DNA of 64,000 bases from Leptospira sp. WS39.C2 (lineage in GTDB: Bacteria; Spirochaetota; Leptospiria; Leptospirales; Leptospiraceae): NCBI RefSeq assembly GCF_040833965.1, contig NZ_CP162142.1, positions 2,651,001 through 2,715,000 of the forward strand. The letters run 5' to 3'. Shown here piece by piece: positions 1-9,730 of the stretch (the first letter of the stretch is position 1; each line of letters opens with the position of its first letter). A program made the translations under genes and the position numbers. Under the pieces are notes generated by a model. That model saw only the letters and a list, made by a program, of their open reading frames with translations, made no database searches and was not told where the DNA came from.

Positions 1-118
1 GTTGATTTATAAATCCACCAAACATCTAACTTTTTTTCATTCGAAATAAAATAGAGGTGAAGTAAAATACTACCAGTTCAAATTTTCTCCAAAATCATTC
101 TATTGATGAGAGGAAATT

Positions 119-799
119 ATGAGCGAAACAATTTATTGTTCTGGGCCAATGTTTAGTCCTGAAGAACTGAGTACAATGGCAAGTATTGCAACAACACTTG
201 AATCAGCAGGTTTTAAAACATACCTACCACAAAGGGATGGGATCGAAGTGGCGAAAGTAATGGCCCTAGTCAATACCCCTATTATCTCAGGTGAAATCTT
301 TCGAGACATTATGATTTTTGTCCAGAAAGCAGTTTTCACAATGGATGTTTACCAAGTGGTGGAACGATGTGATGCAACTGTATTTAATATGAATGGCCGA
401 CCAGCTGACGATGGTTCTATTTCCGAAACTGGCATATCCTTTGCGGTTGGAAAACCAATTGTAATTTATAAAAATGATCCAAGAACTGAATTTAATGGAT
501 TAGATAACCCTCTCCTAACAGGACTTAGTTATAATTGGAAATATGTCACAGATATAACTAAGATACCCACAAGTCTTAAAGACATGATTTTAAAAGTAAA
601 TTCAGCCGGTGAAAACCTCTACCTAAAAAATCCCCCTCCAATGGTAAAAATAACGTTAGAAGTGGGAAAGGAAGTTTGGGAAATTCTACAAATCATTCGT
701 TTTTTTGAACACAAAGATAAGGATTTAGTGGCCATCTTAAAAATTCTTATGGAGAAATTAAAATCTTCTGTACGATTTATGAAATACTTAGAAGGATAA
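119..799 (+). CDS. Nucleoside 2-deoxyribosyltransferase-like protein
   Basis: The N-terminus carries the family-type YCSGPMF segment and a YLPQRDG stretch. A following NGRPADDGSISETG motif leads into GKPIVIYKNDPR. This order matches the nucleoside 2-deoxyribosyltransferase superfamily (Rossmann-like fold), in which a glutamate in the ETG region forms the covalent deoxyribosyl intermediate. Members exchange bases between deoxynucleosides or hydrolyse the N-glycosidic bond. At 226 residues it is longer than the roughly 150-residue minimal enzymes; the extra C-terminal part from about residue 150 is helical and unassigned. The ATG follows a good AGAGGAAA ribosome site. It stands alone and ends before a hairpin terminator. 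The substrate cannot be told from sequence, and a hydrolase role on modified nucleotides is equally possible. Confidence 0.75.
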   Translation: MSETIYCSGPMFSPEELSTMASIATTLESAGFKTYLPQRDGIEVAKVMALVNTPIISGEIFRDIMIFVQKAVFTMDVYQVVERCDATVFNMNGRPADDGSISETGISFAVGKPIVIYKNDPRTEFNGLDNPLLTGLSYNWKYVTDITKIPTSLKDMILKVNSAGENLYLKNPPPMVKITLEVGKEVWEILQIIRFFEHKDKDLVAILKILMEKLKSSVRFMKYLEG

Positions 800-900
800 T
801 TTCGAATGACAATTCTACTTTTGTGGATCCAACCACTTTCCACAAAACATGACATTTGTAATAGGTCATATTTTCCATTCATGACATCTAGGACATGGTT

Positions 901-939
901 AAAATCCAAAGGACATGTTAGCTTTGGATTTTATTTTTA
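901..939 (+). terminator. Rho-independent terminator after the deoxyribosyltransferase gene
   Basis: An 11-bp perfect inverted repeat (AAAATCCAAAG / CTTTGGATTTT) with a 10-nt loop is followed by a T-rich run. The 800-1012 gap holds nothing else that I can support. Confidence 0.7.
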
Positions 940-1012
940 GTCAAAAAAGGATTATAATGTATAATCGACGCACCATAAACAAGAAAAACCAATCCAAACC
1001 TTCATTTTGAAT

Positions 1013-1294
1013 TCAAAAATTCCAATTTATGGACTTATAGGATTTGTTTGTTTTATATTCGAAAGCCAATTTTTCCATGCATTGGAAACACAAACAATCG
1101 TTATATTGAGTTGCTAAATATTCCGTTTCATCCTTTGTTAAGGATACTTTTGTACATTGGCATAATTGGATGGAACCAACTTTACATTCAAAAATTCGCA
1201 AGCAGTTGGGACAAATTTTTTCTTCATGTTTTTGATTGTTTGGCTGGGATTCGTTGGCTGTATTTTGAACAGAATTTTGATTTTGTTCATTCAT
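1013..1294 (-). CDS. Small cysteine-rich CWC-like protein
   Basis: This 93-residue protein begins with an Asn/Gln-rich tail of about 25 residues. A compact Cys domain follows, with the pattern CPNC, then C-x(8)-C-x-C, then CLCFQC. The arrangement fits the Cys_rich_CWC family of presumed metal-binding small proteins, whose function is not known. The start is supported by a GGAGTCACA ribosome site directly upstream. A cobalamin-type riboswitch lies in the leader on the same strand, so expression is probably tied to vitamin B12 status. That is inferred from position; no B12 pathway gene follows. The eutCB genes upstream on the same strand encode a B12 enzyme and may share this biology. Confidence 0.7.
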   Translation of the reverse strand: MNEQNQNSVQNTANESQPNNQKHEEKICPNCLRIFECKVGSIQLCQCTKVSLTKDETEYLATQYNDCLCFQCMEKLAFEYKTNKSYKSINWNF

Positions 1295-1394
1295 ATTGTG
1301 ACTCCTTAGGTTTTAGAATCACACAATTTAATATGGGTGATCCGGCATAAATTGTCCGGGACCCTAATGGAAGTAAGGAACGAATGATCGTTTA

Positions 1395-1515
1395 CGGGCG
1401 ATTCATTTGTGGGAAGATCCGACTTTTTTCATCCGATAAATTCGAAAAAAAATCACGGTTGCACCGTCAGTTGAGGATTTGCACCTCATTCCTCCCGGAA
1501 TGATTTTAAGAAAAT
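1395..1515 (-). promoter_or_regulatory. Candidate cobalamin riboswitch
   Basis: Read on the minus strand, the leader has GGGAGG, then GGTGCAAATCCTC, then AACTGACGG with GCAACCGTGA. Further on comes AGTCGGATCTTCCCAC. These match in order the conserved core (GGTG-AATCC, CTGAC, GCAACTGT) and the 3' B12-box-like segment of cobalamin riboswitches. TCATT and AATGA at the outer ends could form P1. Between the aptamer and the gene is a hairpin, GGGTCCCGG paired with CCGG-ACCC, near 1330-1360. It has no U-run, so control could be at translation. It is placed to control the 93-residue Cys-rich gene, not eutBC, which lies upstream of it. Confidence 0.7.
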
Positions 1516-1593
1516 TCGAAACGAATTTTATGTCAATCTTCTGTTTTGTAAAAGAATCAAATTTTCTCTTGGGATGAAAGAATTTTCAAATGA

Positions 1594-2394
1594 TTATTTT
1601 GTATCCTTTGTATCTTCTTCCAATTTCAGAATGTTTTTTTCCACGTTTAACGATTTTGTATCAGTTGGCATTTGGTCTTTTAATAAAACTCCTGATTGTC
1701 CTTGGACCAAACATTCATTAATTAGATAATTTATTTTTTCAACTGCGTCTGGAATAGGAAGTCCAAGTGGTCTAACATTCGAAATACAATTTCTAGTTTC
1801 GTCTGTATTCCCAACTTTTGGATCATACGTCAAATAGAGTCCAAGACTATCGGAAGAGGTAAGTCCAGGCCGTTCTCCAATGATCACTAAACAAAGTTTG
1901 GTATTTAAAATTTCAGAAATTTCATCTCCAATAGCAACTCTTCCCCATTGGGTATAAACCAAAGGTGCTAACTTTAATTTAGATGTTTTTATTTTTTTTA
2001 GAAAAATATCTAAAAAATTAAGTAAGTGATTATCGATTGCTTTTGCAGACAAACCATCTACACAAACAAGCCCTAAATTATAACCTTTGTTCTGTGAATT
2101 TAATTTATGAATTGATTCTTCAGATAATCTACGACCGAGATCTGGCCTTAACAAATATTCTTGTTTAGAACTAATTTTGCTTTTTACAAAAAAATTTGGA
2201 ATTCCATATTGATTTGAAATTTGATTTATTCCTAATTGAATGGCATCCCATTGTGGTTCTTGTACAACAGCATCTTTTGCCTTAGCATGGTCCAATCGAA
2301 ATTGTAACATCTCTTTGGTGGATATGGAACCACCAAATCGTTTTAAGCCAATCCTTGCTTGCGTAAACTGTTTCCACAAATCCAAATTTGACAT
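1594..2394 (-). CDS. eutC: Ethanolamine ammonia-lyase small subunit
   Basis: This is the small subunit of the adenosylcobalamin-dependent lyase that splits ethanolamine to acetaldehyde and ammonia. The family signatures seen are an N-terminal FTQARIGL-like segment, the LLRPDLGRRL region, DGLSAKAI and the glycine-rich ERPGLTSSDSLG stretch near residue 170, followed by a conserved NCISNVRP. The length (266 residues) is normal, with a short polar C-terminal extension. The start codon overlaps the eutB stop by one base (TGATG), so the two subunits are translationally coupled. No eutA reactivase, eutT or microcompartment shell genes are adjacent, so this would be a minimal cytosolic system. Confidence 0.9.
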   Translation of the reverse strand: MSNLDLWKQFTQARIGLKRFGGSISTKEMLQFRLDHAKAKDAVVQEPQWDAIQLGINQISNQYGIPNFFVKSKISSKQEYLLRPDLGRRLSEESIHKLNSQNKGYNLGLVCVDGLSAKAIDNHLLNFLDIFLKKIKTSKLKLAPLVYTQWGRVAIGDEISEILNTKLCLVIIGERPGLTSSDSLGLYLTYDPKVGNTDETRNCISNVRPLGLPIPDAVEKINYLINECLVQGQSGVLLKDQMPTDTKSLNVEKNILKLEEDTKDTK

Positions 2395-3785
2395 CAGGAA
2401 TCCATCCTCATTTCTTTTTCAAATAGTGAAATCATTTGGTTTTCAACAGGTAAAAAGTTTTTTCCCTTCGAAAAAATTCCATTTTGAATCAACCATTCTT
2501 CGAATTCTGGAGTTGGTTTTAATCCCAGAACCTGTCTCAAATATAAGGCATCGTGAAATGAAGTACTTTGGTATGATAACATCACATCATCTGCTCCTGG
2601 AATTCCCATTATAAAATTACATCCTGCAACACCTAAAACAGTGAGTAAGGTATCCATATCATCTTGGTCTGCATCGGCATGGTTCGTATAACAAATATCA
2701 ACTCCCATTGGTAAACCCATCAGTTTACCACAAAAATGGTCTTCCAATCCTGCCCGGATAATTTGTTTTCCATTGTATAAATATTCAGGTCCGATGAACC
2801 CAACAACTGTGTTCACAAGTAAGGGCGAAAATTTTCTTGCAACTGCATAAGCACGAACTTCCAAAGTTTGTTGGTCAATACCATGATGTGCACCTGCCGA
2901 AAGAGCACTCCCTTGACCAGTTTCAAAGTACATGACATTATCTCCAATAGTCCCTCTTTTTAGAGACAAAGCCATTTCCCCAGCTTCCTCTAAAATGGAT
3001 AAATTGATACCAAAACTTTTGTTCAAATCTTCAGTACCTCCAATTGATTGGAAAACCAAATCAACAGGAGCTCCCTTTTGCATCACTTGCATTGCTGTTG
3101 TGACATGAGTGAGGATACAAGACTGTGTTGGAATAGAATATTTCTGTATGATTGTATCTAACATTTCAAGTAACGAAATACATGTAGGTATATGGTCTGT
3201 CGCAGGATTGATTCCAATGACTGCGTCTCCACTCCCAAGGAGTAAACCATCTAAGATACTAGCAGCAATTCCTTTCCGATCATCTGTCGGATGGTTGGGT
3301 TGCAAACGTACAGACAAACGTCCAGGTAAACCAATTGTATTTCTAAACTTTGTTATGATTCTTATTTTTTGGCTCACCAATATCAAATCTTGGTTTGACA
3401 TAAGTTTCGAAACAGCGGCAACCATTTCTGGTGTTAATCCCAAACGAATGGATTCTAAAACAGACATATCTGTTGTTTCGGAGAGTAAAAAATCCCGAAA
3501 CCCACCGACTGTTAAATGTGAAATCAACTGAAACGATTTTTCATCATGAGATTCTAATATTAATCTCGTCACCTCATCTTTGTTTGCTGGAATTAGCTCC
3601 AAGTTTAAAAATTCCGAGAGAAATATATCAGCTAACGCCATTTGCGCGGCAATTCTTTCTTCTTGGTTTTCAGCTGCGGTTCCACTGAGAATATCTCCAG
3701 AACGAAGAGGACTTGCCTTTGCCAATACAGTTTTGAGATCTTGGAATTGGTATATTTTTTTCCCGATGAAAATTTGATAACTCAC
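2394..3785 (-). CDS. eutB: Ethanolamine ammonia-lyase large subunit
   Basis: This is the catalytic TIM-barrel subunit, 463 residues, close to the family norm of about 455. Recognisable segments include GINPATDHIPTCISLLE, the GQGSALSAGAHHG motif, and the C-terminal GADDVMLSYQSTSFHDALYLRQ stretch, all typical of EutB. The best start is a GTG at 3785 with a weak AGG site seven bases before it. It is divergent from the photolyase-family gene with only 99 bp between, so their promoters must lie close together or overlap. No riboswitch could be seen in that short gap. The operon is eutB-eutC. Confidence 0.93.
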   Translation of the reverse strand: MSYQIFIGKKIYQFQDLKTVLAKASPLRSGDILSGTAAENQEERIAAQMALADIFLSEFLNLELIPANKDEVTRLILESHDEKSFQLISHLTVGGFRDFLLSETTDMSVLESIRLGLTPEMVAAVSKLMSNQDLILVSQKIRIITKFRNTIGLPGRLSVRLQPNHPTDDRKGIAASILDGLLLGSGDAVIGINPATDHIPTCISLLEMLDTIIQKYSIPTQSCILTHVTTAMQVMQKGAPVDLVFQSIGGTEDLNKSFGINLSILEEAGEMALSLKRGTIGDNVMYFETGQGSALSAGAHHGIDQQTLEVRAYAVARKFSPLLVNTVVGFIGPEYLYNGKQIIRAGLEDHFCGKLMGLPMGVDICYTNHADADQDDMDTLLTVLGVAGCNFIMGIPGADDVMLSYQSTSFHDALYLRQVLGLKPTPEFEEWLIQNGIFSKGKNFLPVENQMISLFEKEMRMDS

Positions 3786-3884
3786 GCCTAAACTATACCC
3801 TATTTTTATTTTTTAGAACAGAACTTTTCCCTTTGTTCCAATTCTATTTTAGGTCCGTCCATTTGTCTAAAAAATAGACAATTT

Positions 3885-5384
3885 ATGAAAAAAGCCCTCC
3901 TCATCCTTGGTAATCAACTTTTTGATTTGAGTTCCATCATTCCTAAAGAAAAACGTGCCGAGTATACAATCTTTATCAGAGAAGACAAAGAGTTATGTAC
4001 CTATTATCGATTTCATAAACAGAAAATTCTTTTTTTCTTTTTAGCAATGAGGGAGTATGCTCGGGAACTGAAGGGATTTGGATTTTTCGTTCATTATGAA
4101 ACCTTTGATCCCGATTCGGATACCTATGAATACCATCTCAATCAGTTTATCCAAGAGAAATCAATCGCAGAGCTACATTATTTTGAAATTGAAGATCGGT
4201 TTTTTGAAATTAGAATCCAATCATTACTCCAAAAGATAAATATAAAAGGAATCGAACACAAATCTCCTATGTTTCTCACCAAAAGAAAAGAGTTTGATTC
4301 GTATCTTTCTTCTCATAAAAGACCTTTCATGAAAACTTTTTATGAATCTCAACGAAAAACATGGAATATCTTACTCGATGAAAAAAAAGAACCAATTGGT
4401 GGCCGATGGAGTTATGATACAGAGAATCGTAAAAAACTTCCCAAATCATATATAGCACCTACACTTCCCAAAATTCATTTTTCTAAAAAAGAAAAAGAAG
4501 TATTCCAATTGGTCGAATTTAGATTCAAAGACCATCCAGGGAACACGGATGATTTTTGGTTACCTACTTCACGTAGTGGAGCCAAACTTTGGTTAGATCA
4601 GTTTTTAAACGAAAGATTGGATTTATTTGGTCCTTATGAAGATGCATTTTCATTGACTGAACCAGTTTTACAACATTCAGTCCTCACTCCTTTTTTAAAT
4701 GTAGGATTATTAACACCGAAGGAAGTGATAGACCGAACGTTAGAGTTTGCAAATCAAAACAAAATCCCCATTGAATCACTTGAAGGGTTTTTACGCCAAA
4801 TCATTGGTTGGCGAGAATTCATAAGAGGTATTTATCATAATTTTGGAGTCACCCAAGAAAACTTAAACCATTTTGGACACACACGAAAACTCACCAAACA
4901 TTGGTATGATGGAACGACAGGGATTCCTCCACTCGATTTTGTCATAAACAAGTGTAATAAACTAGGATATGCCCATCATATCGAACGATTAATGGTGGTT
5001 GGGTCTTTAATGGTTTTATTTGAAATACATCCACAAGAAGCATATAGATGGTTTATGGAAATGTTCATTGATTCTTCGGACTGGGTGATGGGTCCGAATG
5101 TATATGGAATGGCACTTTTTAGCGACGGTGGAATCTTTGCCACCAAACCGTATATATGTGGATCCAATTATTACCAAAAAATGGGTTCCTTTCCAAAGGG
5201 AGAATGGGAAATAGCCATCGATGGATTGTACTGGTCATTTATTGAAACTCATAAAGTTGAATTTGCCAAAAACCCAAGGACTTCTGTCCTCGTTGGAAAT
5301 TTACAGCGACTGAAAAAAGAAAGGAAGGAGAACCTATTCCAAACTGCACAGGTTTGGAAGGAAAAACTCAGCATTCTCTCCTAA
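3885..5384 (+). CDS. Cryptochrome/photolyase family protein (DPRP/PhrB-like)
   Basis: The N-terminal GNQLFDL segment opens an alpha/beta domain. The C-terminal FAD-binding helical domain shows GFLRQIIGWREFIRG, GYAHHIERLMVVGS and WVMGPNVYGMALFSDGG, all characteristic of the deoxyribodipyrimidine photolyase-related proteins that include the iron-sulfur (6-4) photolyases. Those enzymes bind a 4Fe-4S cluster through four cysteines. One (NKC before GYAHH) is present, but the three usually found after the KPY segment are replaced: the local sequence reads FPKGEWEIAIDGLYW. Repair activity with an altered or absent cluster, or a light-sensing role, are both possible. It is a monocistronic gene divergent from eutB. 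Confidence 0.8.
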   Translation: MKKALLILGNQLFDLSSIIPKEKRAEYTIFIREDKELCTYYRFHKQKILFFFLAMREYARELKGFGFFVHYETFDPDSDTYEYHLNQFIQEKSIAELHYFEIEDRFFEIRIQSLLQKINIKGIEHKSPMFLTKRKEFDSYLSSHKRPFMKTFYESQRKTWNILLDEKKEPIGGRWSYDTENRKKLPKSYIAPTLPKIHFSKKEKEVFQLVEFRFKDHPGNTDDFWLPTSRSGAKLWLDQFLNERLDLFGPYEDAFSLTEPVLQHSVLTPFLNVGLLTPKEVIDRTLEFANQNKIPIESLEGFLRQIIGWREFIRGIYHNFGVTQENLNHFGHTRKLTKHWYDGTTGIPPLDFVINKCNKLGYAHHIERLMVVGSLMVLFEIHPQEAYRWFMEMFIDSSDWVMGPNVYGMALFSDGGIFATKPYICGSNYYQKMGSFPKGEWEIAIDGLYWSFIETHKVEFAKNPRTSVLVGNLQRLKKERKENLFQTAQVWKEKLSILS

Positions 5385-5470
5385 AACCTTCCTGAATGGA
5401 GAATCCGATTCAGAAAAAATTTCCAATCCAGTTGACAAAGGAGCCAAAACCATCCAGTCCCTGTATAAAT

Positions 5471-5522
5471 TTAGATTGAATCTAAAAAATTTTGCTTGCC
5501 CTGTAAATTAGATTAAATCTAA
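5471..5522 (+). promoter_or_regulatory. Two Fur/PerR-type 7-1-7 operator palindromes ahead of katG
   Basis: TTAGATTGAATCTAA lies at 5471-5485 and TTAGATTAAATCTAA at 5508-5522. Each is a perfect 7-1-7 palindrome with the same arms (TTAGATT / AATCTAA), and centres are 37 bp apart. A further half site follows at about 5531-5539. The 7-1-7 geometry is that of Fur-family regulators. In front of a catalase-peroxidase gene the obvious candidate is PerR, the peroxide-sensing repressor known in leptospires. A weak promoter (TTGCTT, or TATACT at 5526) would be covered by the boxes. Confidence 0.65.
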
Positions 5523-5539
5523 ATCTATACTAAATCTAG

Positions 5540-7777
<2,238 letters not shown>

Positions 7778-7780
7778 TTC

Positions 7781-8152
7781 ATGAAACAGTTCAGTCGCAA
7801 ACAATTTCTAAACAGATCCATTGTCCTTGCGTCTACTCTCTCCCTTTTAGGGGGAGAGTGGTTTCTCTACGCTAAGGATCCAGAAAAAGTGATCAATGTA
7901 GAACCACCTGAAGGCCTAAAACCGATTTCAGAAAATGATCCCACAGCACAAGCATTAGGTTTTCACCAAGATGCAAAAAATACTGACTTTATTTTGTATC
8001 CAGAGAGAAAACTCCCCCAATCGAAAAACCATGTGTGTAACCAATGTGTCCAGTTTACCAAACTTAACGATGGATGGGGAAAATGTAATATACTTCAAGC
8101 TGGAGTTGTATCCACAAATGGTTGGTGTTCTGCTTGGTCTAAAAAAAATTAA
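7781..8152 (+). CDS. High-potential iron-sulfur protein (HiPIP), exported
   Basis: A 123-residue protein with a basic N-terminus (MKQFSRKQFLNRS) and a hydrophobic export segment to about residue 31. In the mature part, C86, C89, C102 and C116 have the C-x2-C-x12-C-x13-C spacing, ending in NGWCSAW, of HiPIPs, which carry one 4Fe-4S cluster and shuttle electrons at high potential in the periplasm. SRKQF is reminiscent of a Tat signal but has a single Arg-Lys pair. It starts three bases after the katG stop and shares its terminator, so it is almost certainly co-transcribed. A role as electron donor to the exported KatG peroxidase is inferred from this linkage. Confidence 0.88.
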   Translation: MKQFSRKQFLNRSIVLASTLSLLGGEWFLYAKDPEKVINVEPPEGLKPISENDPTAQALGFHQDAKNTDFILYPERKLPQSKNHVCNQCVQFTKLNDGWGKCNILQAGVVSTNGWCSAWSKKN

Positions 8153-8239
8153 ATTTAAATACTTTTTGAAATCAGAAGGGATCTTCTAGATTTATCTTTG
8201 GATCAATTTGGAAAGATAGCAATAGTTAATTTGAATCAA

Positions 8240-8275
8240 TGCTTCCTAACGAAAGACAGGAAGCATTTTTTTTTT
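8240..8275 (+). terminator. Terminator of the katG-HiPIP operon
   Basis: TGCTTCCT and AGGAAGCA form a perfect 8-bp stem with a 10-nt loop, followed by ten T residues. Confidence 0.9.
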
Positions 8276-8281
8276 AAAAAA

Positions 8282-8587
8282 TTATAATTTACCAGCTTCG
8301 TCTTCGTAAACTTTTGCATCTGCTTCAAACTTTTCAGCTAGATCTATCATTTCTGCTTTTCGATTGTCTTGGTAAATTGCTTTTCCACCTTTTTGTGCTT
8401 TCGCTAAACCACGGTATTTTGTTGCCAAATCTTTATGTTCTTTTGCTACTTTCAAAAGATACGACTTAACCACTTTTTTTTCTTCCGGTGAATTTGCTTT
8501 TTGAACTAATACCTTTTCGATATCTTCTAACGCAAAGATAGAAGTTGTTGCAAGCGCTAACACGAGTGTGAATAATTTTTTAATCAT
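8282..8587 (-). CDS. Small secreted protein of unknown function
   Basis: A 101-residue protein with a clear signal peptide (MIKKLFTLVLALATTSIFA, cleavage after residue 19). The mature part is Lys/Glu/Ala-rich, probably all-helical, and contains no cysteine. The start has a strong GGGAGAA ribosome site. I recognise no domain; similar small periplasmic helical proteins are common in leptospires. It is convergent with the katG operon, separated by the terminator hairpin. Confidence 0.7.
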   Translation of the reverse strand: MIKKLFTLVLALATTSIFALEDIEKVLVQKANSPEEKKVVKSYLLKVAKEHKDLATKYRGLAKAQKGGKAIYQDNRKAEMIDLAEKFEADAKVYEDEAGKL

Positions 8588-8786
8588 TTTTTTCTCCCGT
8601 TTTTAGACAATTTTTGGAATATTTTAATGAAAAAAACTGAGATAAAACAATTCTTGAGCAACCAATTTCCTACGAAACCCAATTGATTGCTTTGTTTTTA
8701 AGCAATTTGTTCAAATGATTTGAATCATCAATTAGTTTATTCTACTAATAAAGAACAAAAGAAAGATACCAGACTTTCCATCTCTT

Positions 8787-9299
8787 TCACTTCCACTCAC
8801 ATTGGCTTAAGGAAACTTTTTCAAACACCCAAGGTTTGTGAGCATGTTTTGCATTTTTATCTTCAATCAAATCGAAAGAAGTAGCAGAAGAAGAGAGACT
8901 TGCAAACACCAAATGGAAATCTTTAGCTTTCATTTTGGTTCGTTTGGGACAAAGGTCTACACCTTCTGATTTTAAAAATGGATAATTCGTTCCCTTCTCA
9001 TCACGAAACACCATCCCTTCCGAAAGAACACAAACACGTTTCCAATCTTTTGTATGGAGCTTTAATTTTGTTTCTGTCTGAGATATACAAATTTGATCGA
9101 GGACAACTACGCCTAAAAATTCCGCGGACAAAGTACAACATTGTGGTTCCATTGTCCAATTTCGTTCCTTGGTGATTTCGATTTCCTTTGCGGGGCCATC
9201 GTTTTCTTGTGTGGTAGGTGAAGTACAATGGGAAATCAAAACAAGTGGAAACAGAATCACCATAAAAAAATAACGAACCATTTGCATAAAAAATCCCAA
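8787..9299 (-). CDS. Putative lipoprotein, unknown function
   Basis: The hydrophobic N-terminus ends in LISHC, a lipobox of the relaxed spirochaetal kind, with the lipidated Cys near residue 25. The mature part has several further cysteines (PQCCTL, DQICIS, VCVL, DLCPK, SQCEW), suggesting disulfides. Translation may begin at the listed ATG or at the in-frame MVRYFF six codons later; the second gives a more usual signal length. No family recognised. The 8588-8786 gap in front of the next gene holds one small hairpin (ATTGCTT / AAGCAAT) and nothing else that I can assign. Confidence 0.6.
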   Translation of the reverse strand: MGFFMQMVRYFFMVILFPLVLISHCTSPTTQENDGPAKEIEITKERNWTMEPQCCTLSAEFLGVVVLDQICISQTETKLKLHTKDWKRVCVLSEGMVFRDEKGTNYPFLKSEGVDLCPKRTKMKAKDFHLVFASLSSSATSFDLIEDKNAKHAHKPWVFEKVSLSQCEWK

Positions 9300-9427
9300 C
9301 CCTAGAAATTTCCTAAAATTCCTCCATAAGGAAGCGCAAAATTCTATCTTTTTTTTAAAAAATCTTTGCTACGAAAGGATTTTGTCCTAGGTCCCAAGTA
9401 AACTCAAATACCAGTTGAGGTAAAGTC

Positions 9428-9730
9428 ATGGAATACGTAGAATCACTTTTAGAAGAATACTTTGAGGTTTCCAAAACAATCGAATTGGACAAAGAAAAAA
9501 GTTTTAAAAACCAAGAATGGTTAGAGAGTATACTTGCAATCGAAGAAGAAATCTGTTGGGAATTCAGTGTTCCACCCACAAACAAATTTAGAGATTTGTT
9601 TCGTTTGATACCAAACGAAGTGTCAAAAGAAGATTATGTATCCACTTCTATAAAAAACCTATCAAGGGAAAAAGCCAGATACTTCTATCGACCAAATGAG
9701 ACGATTTTTGACCAGTTCAAAGCGGCTTAA
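9428..9730 (+). CDS. Small acidic hypothetical protein
   Basis: A 100-residue, Glu-rich, cytosolic protein without a signal peptide or membrane segment. A GAGGTAAAG ribosome site precedes the ATG. No domain recognised. Its stop codon overlaps the recQ stop on the other strand (convergent, 4-bp overlap), leaving no room for a conventional terminator between the two genes. Confidence 0.6.
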   Translation: MEYVESLLEEYFEVSKTIELDKEKSFKNQEWLESILAIEEEICWEFSVPPTNKFRDLFRLIPNEVSKEDYVSTSIKNLSREKARYFYRPNETIFDQFKAA

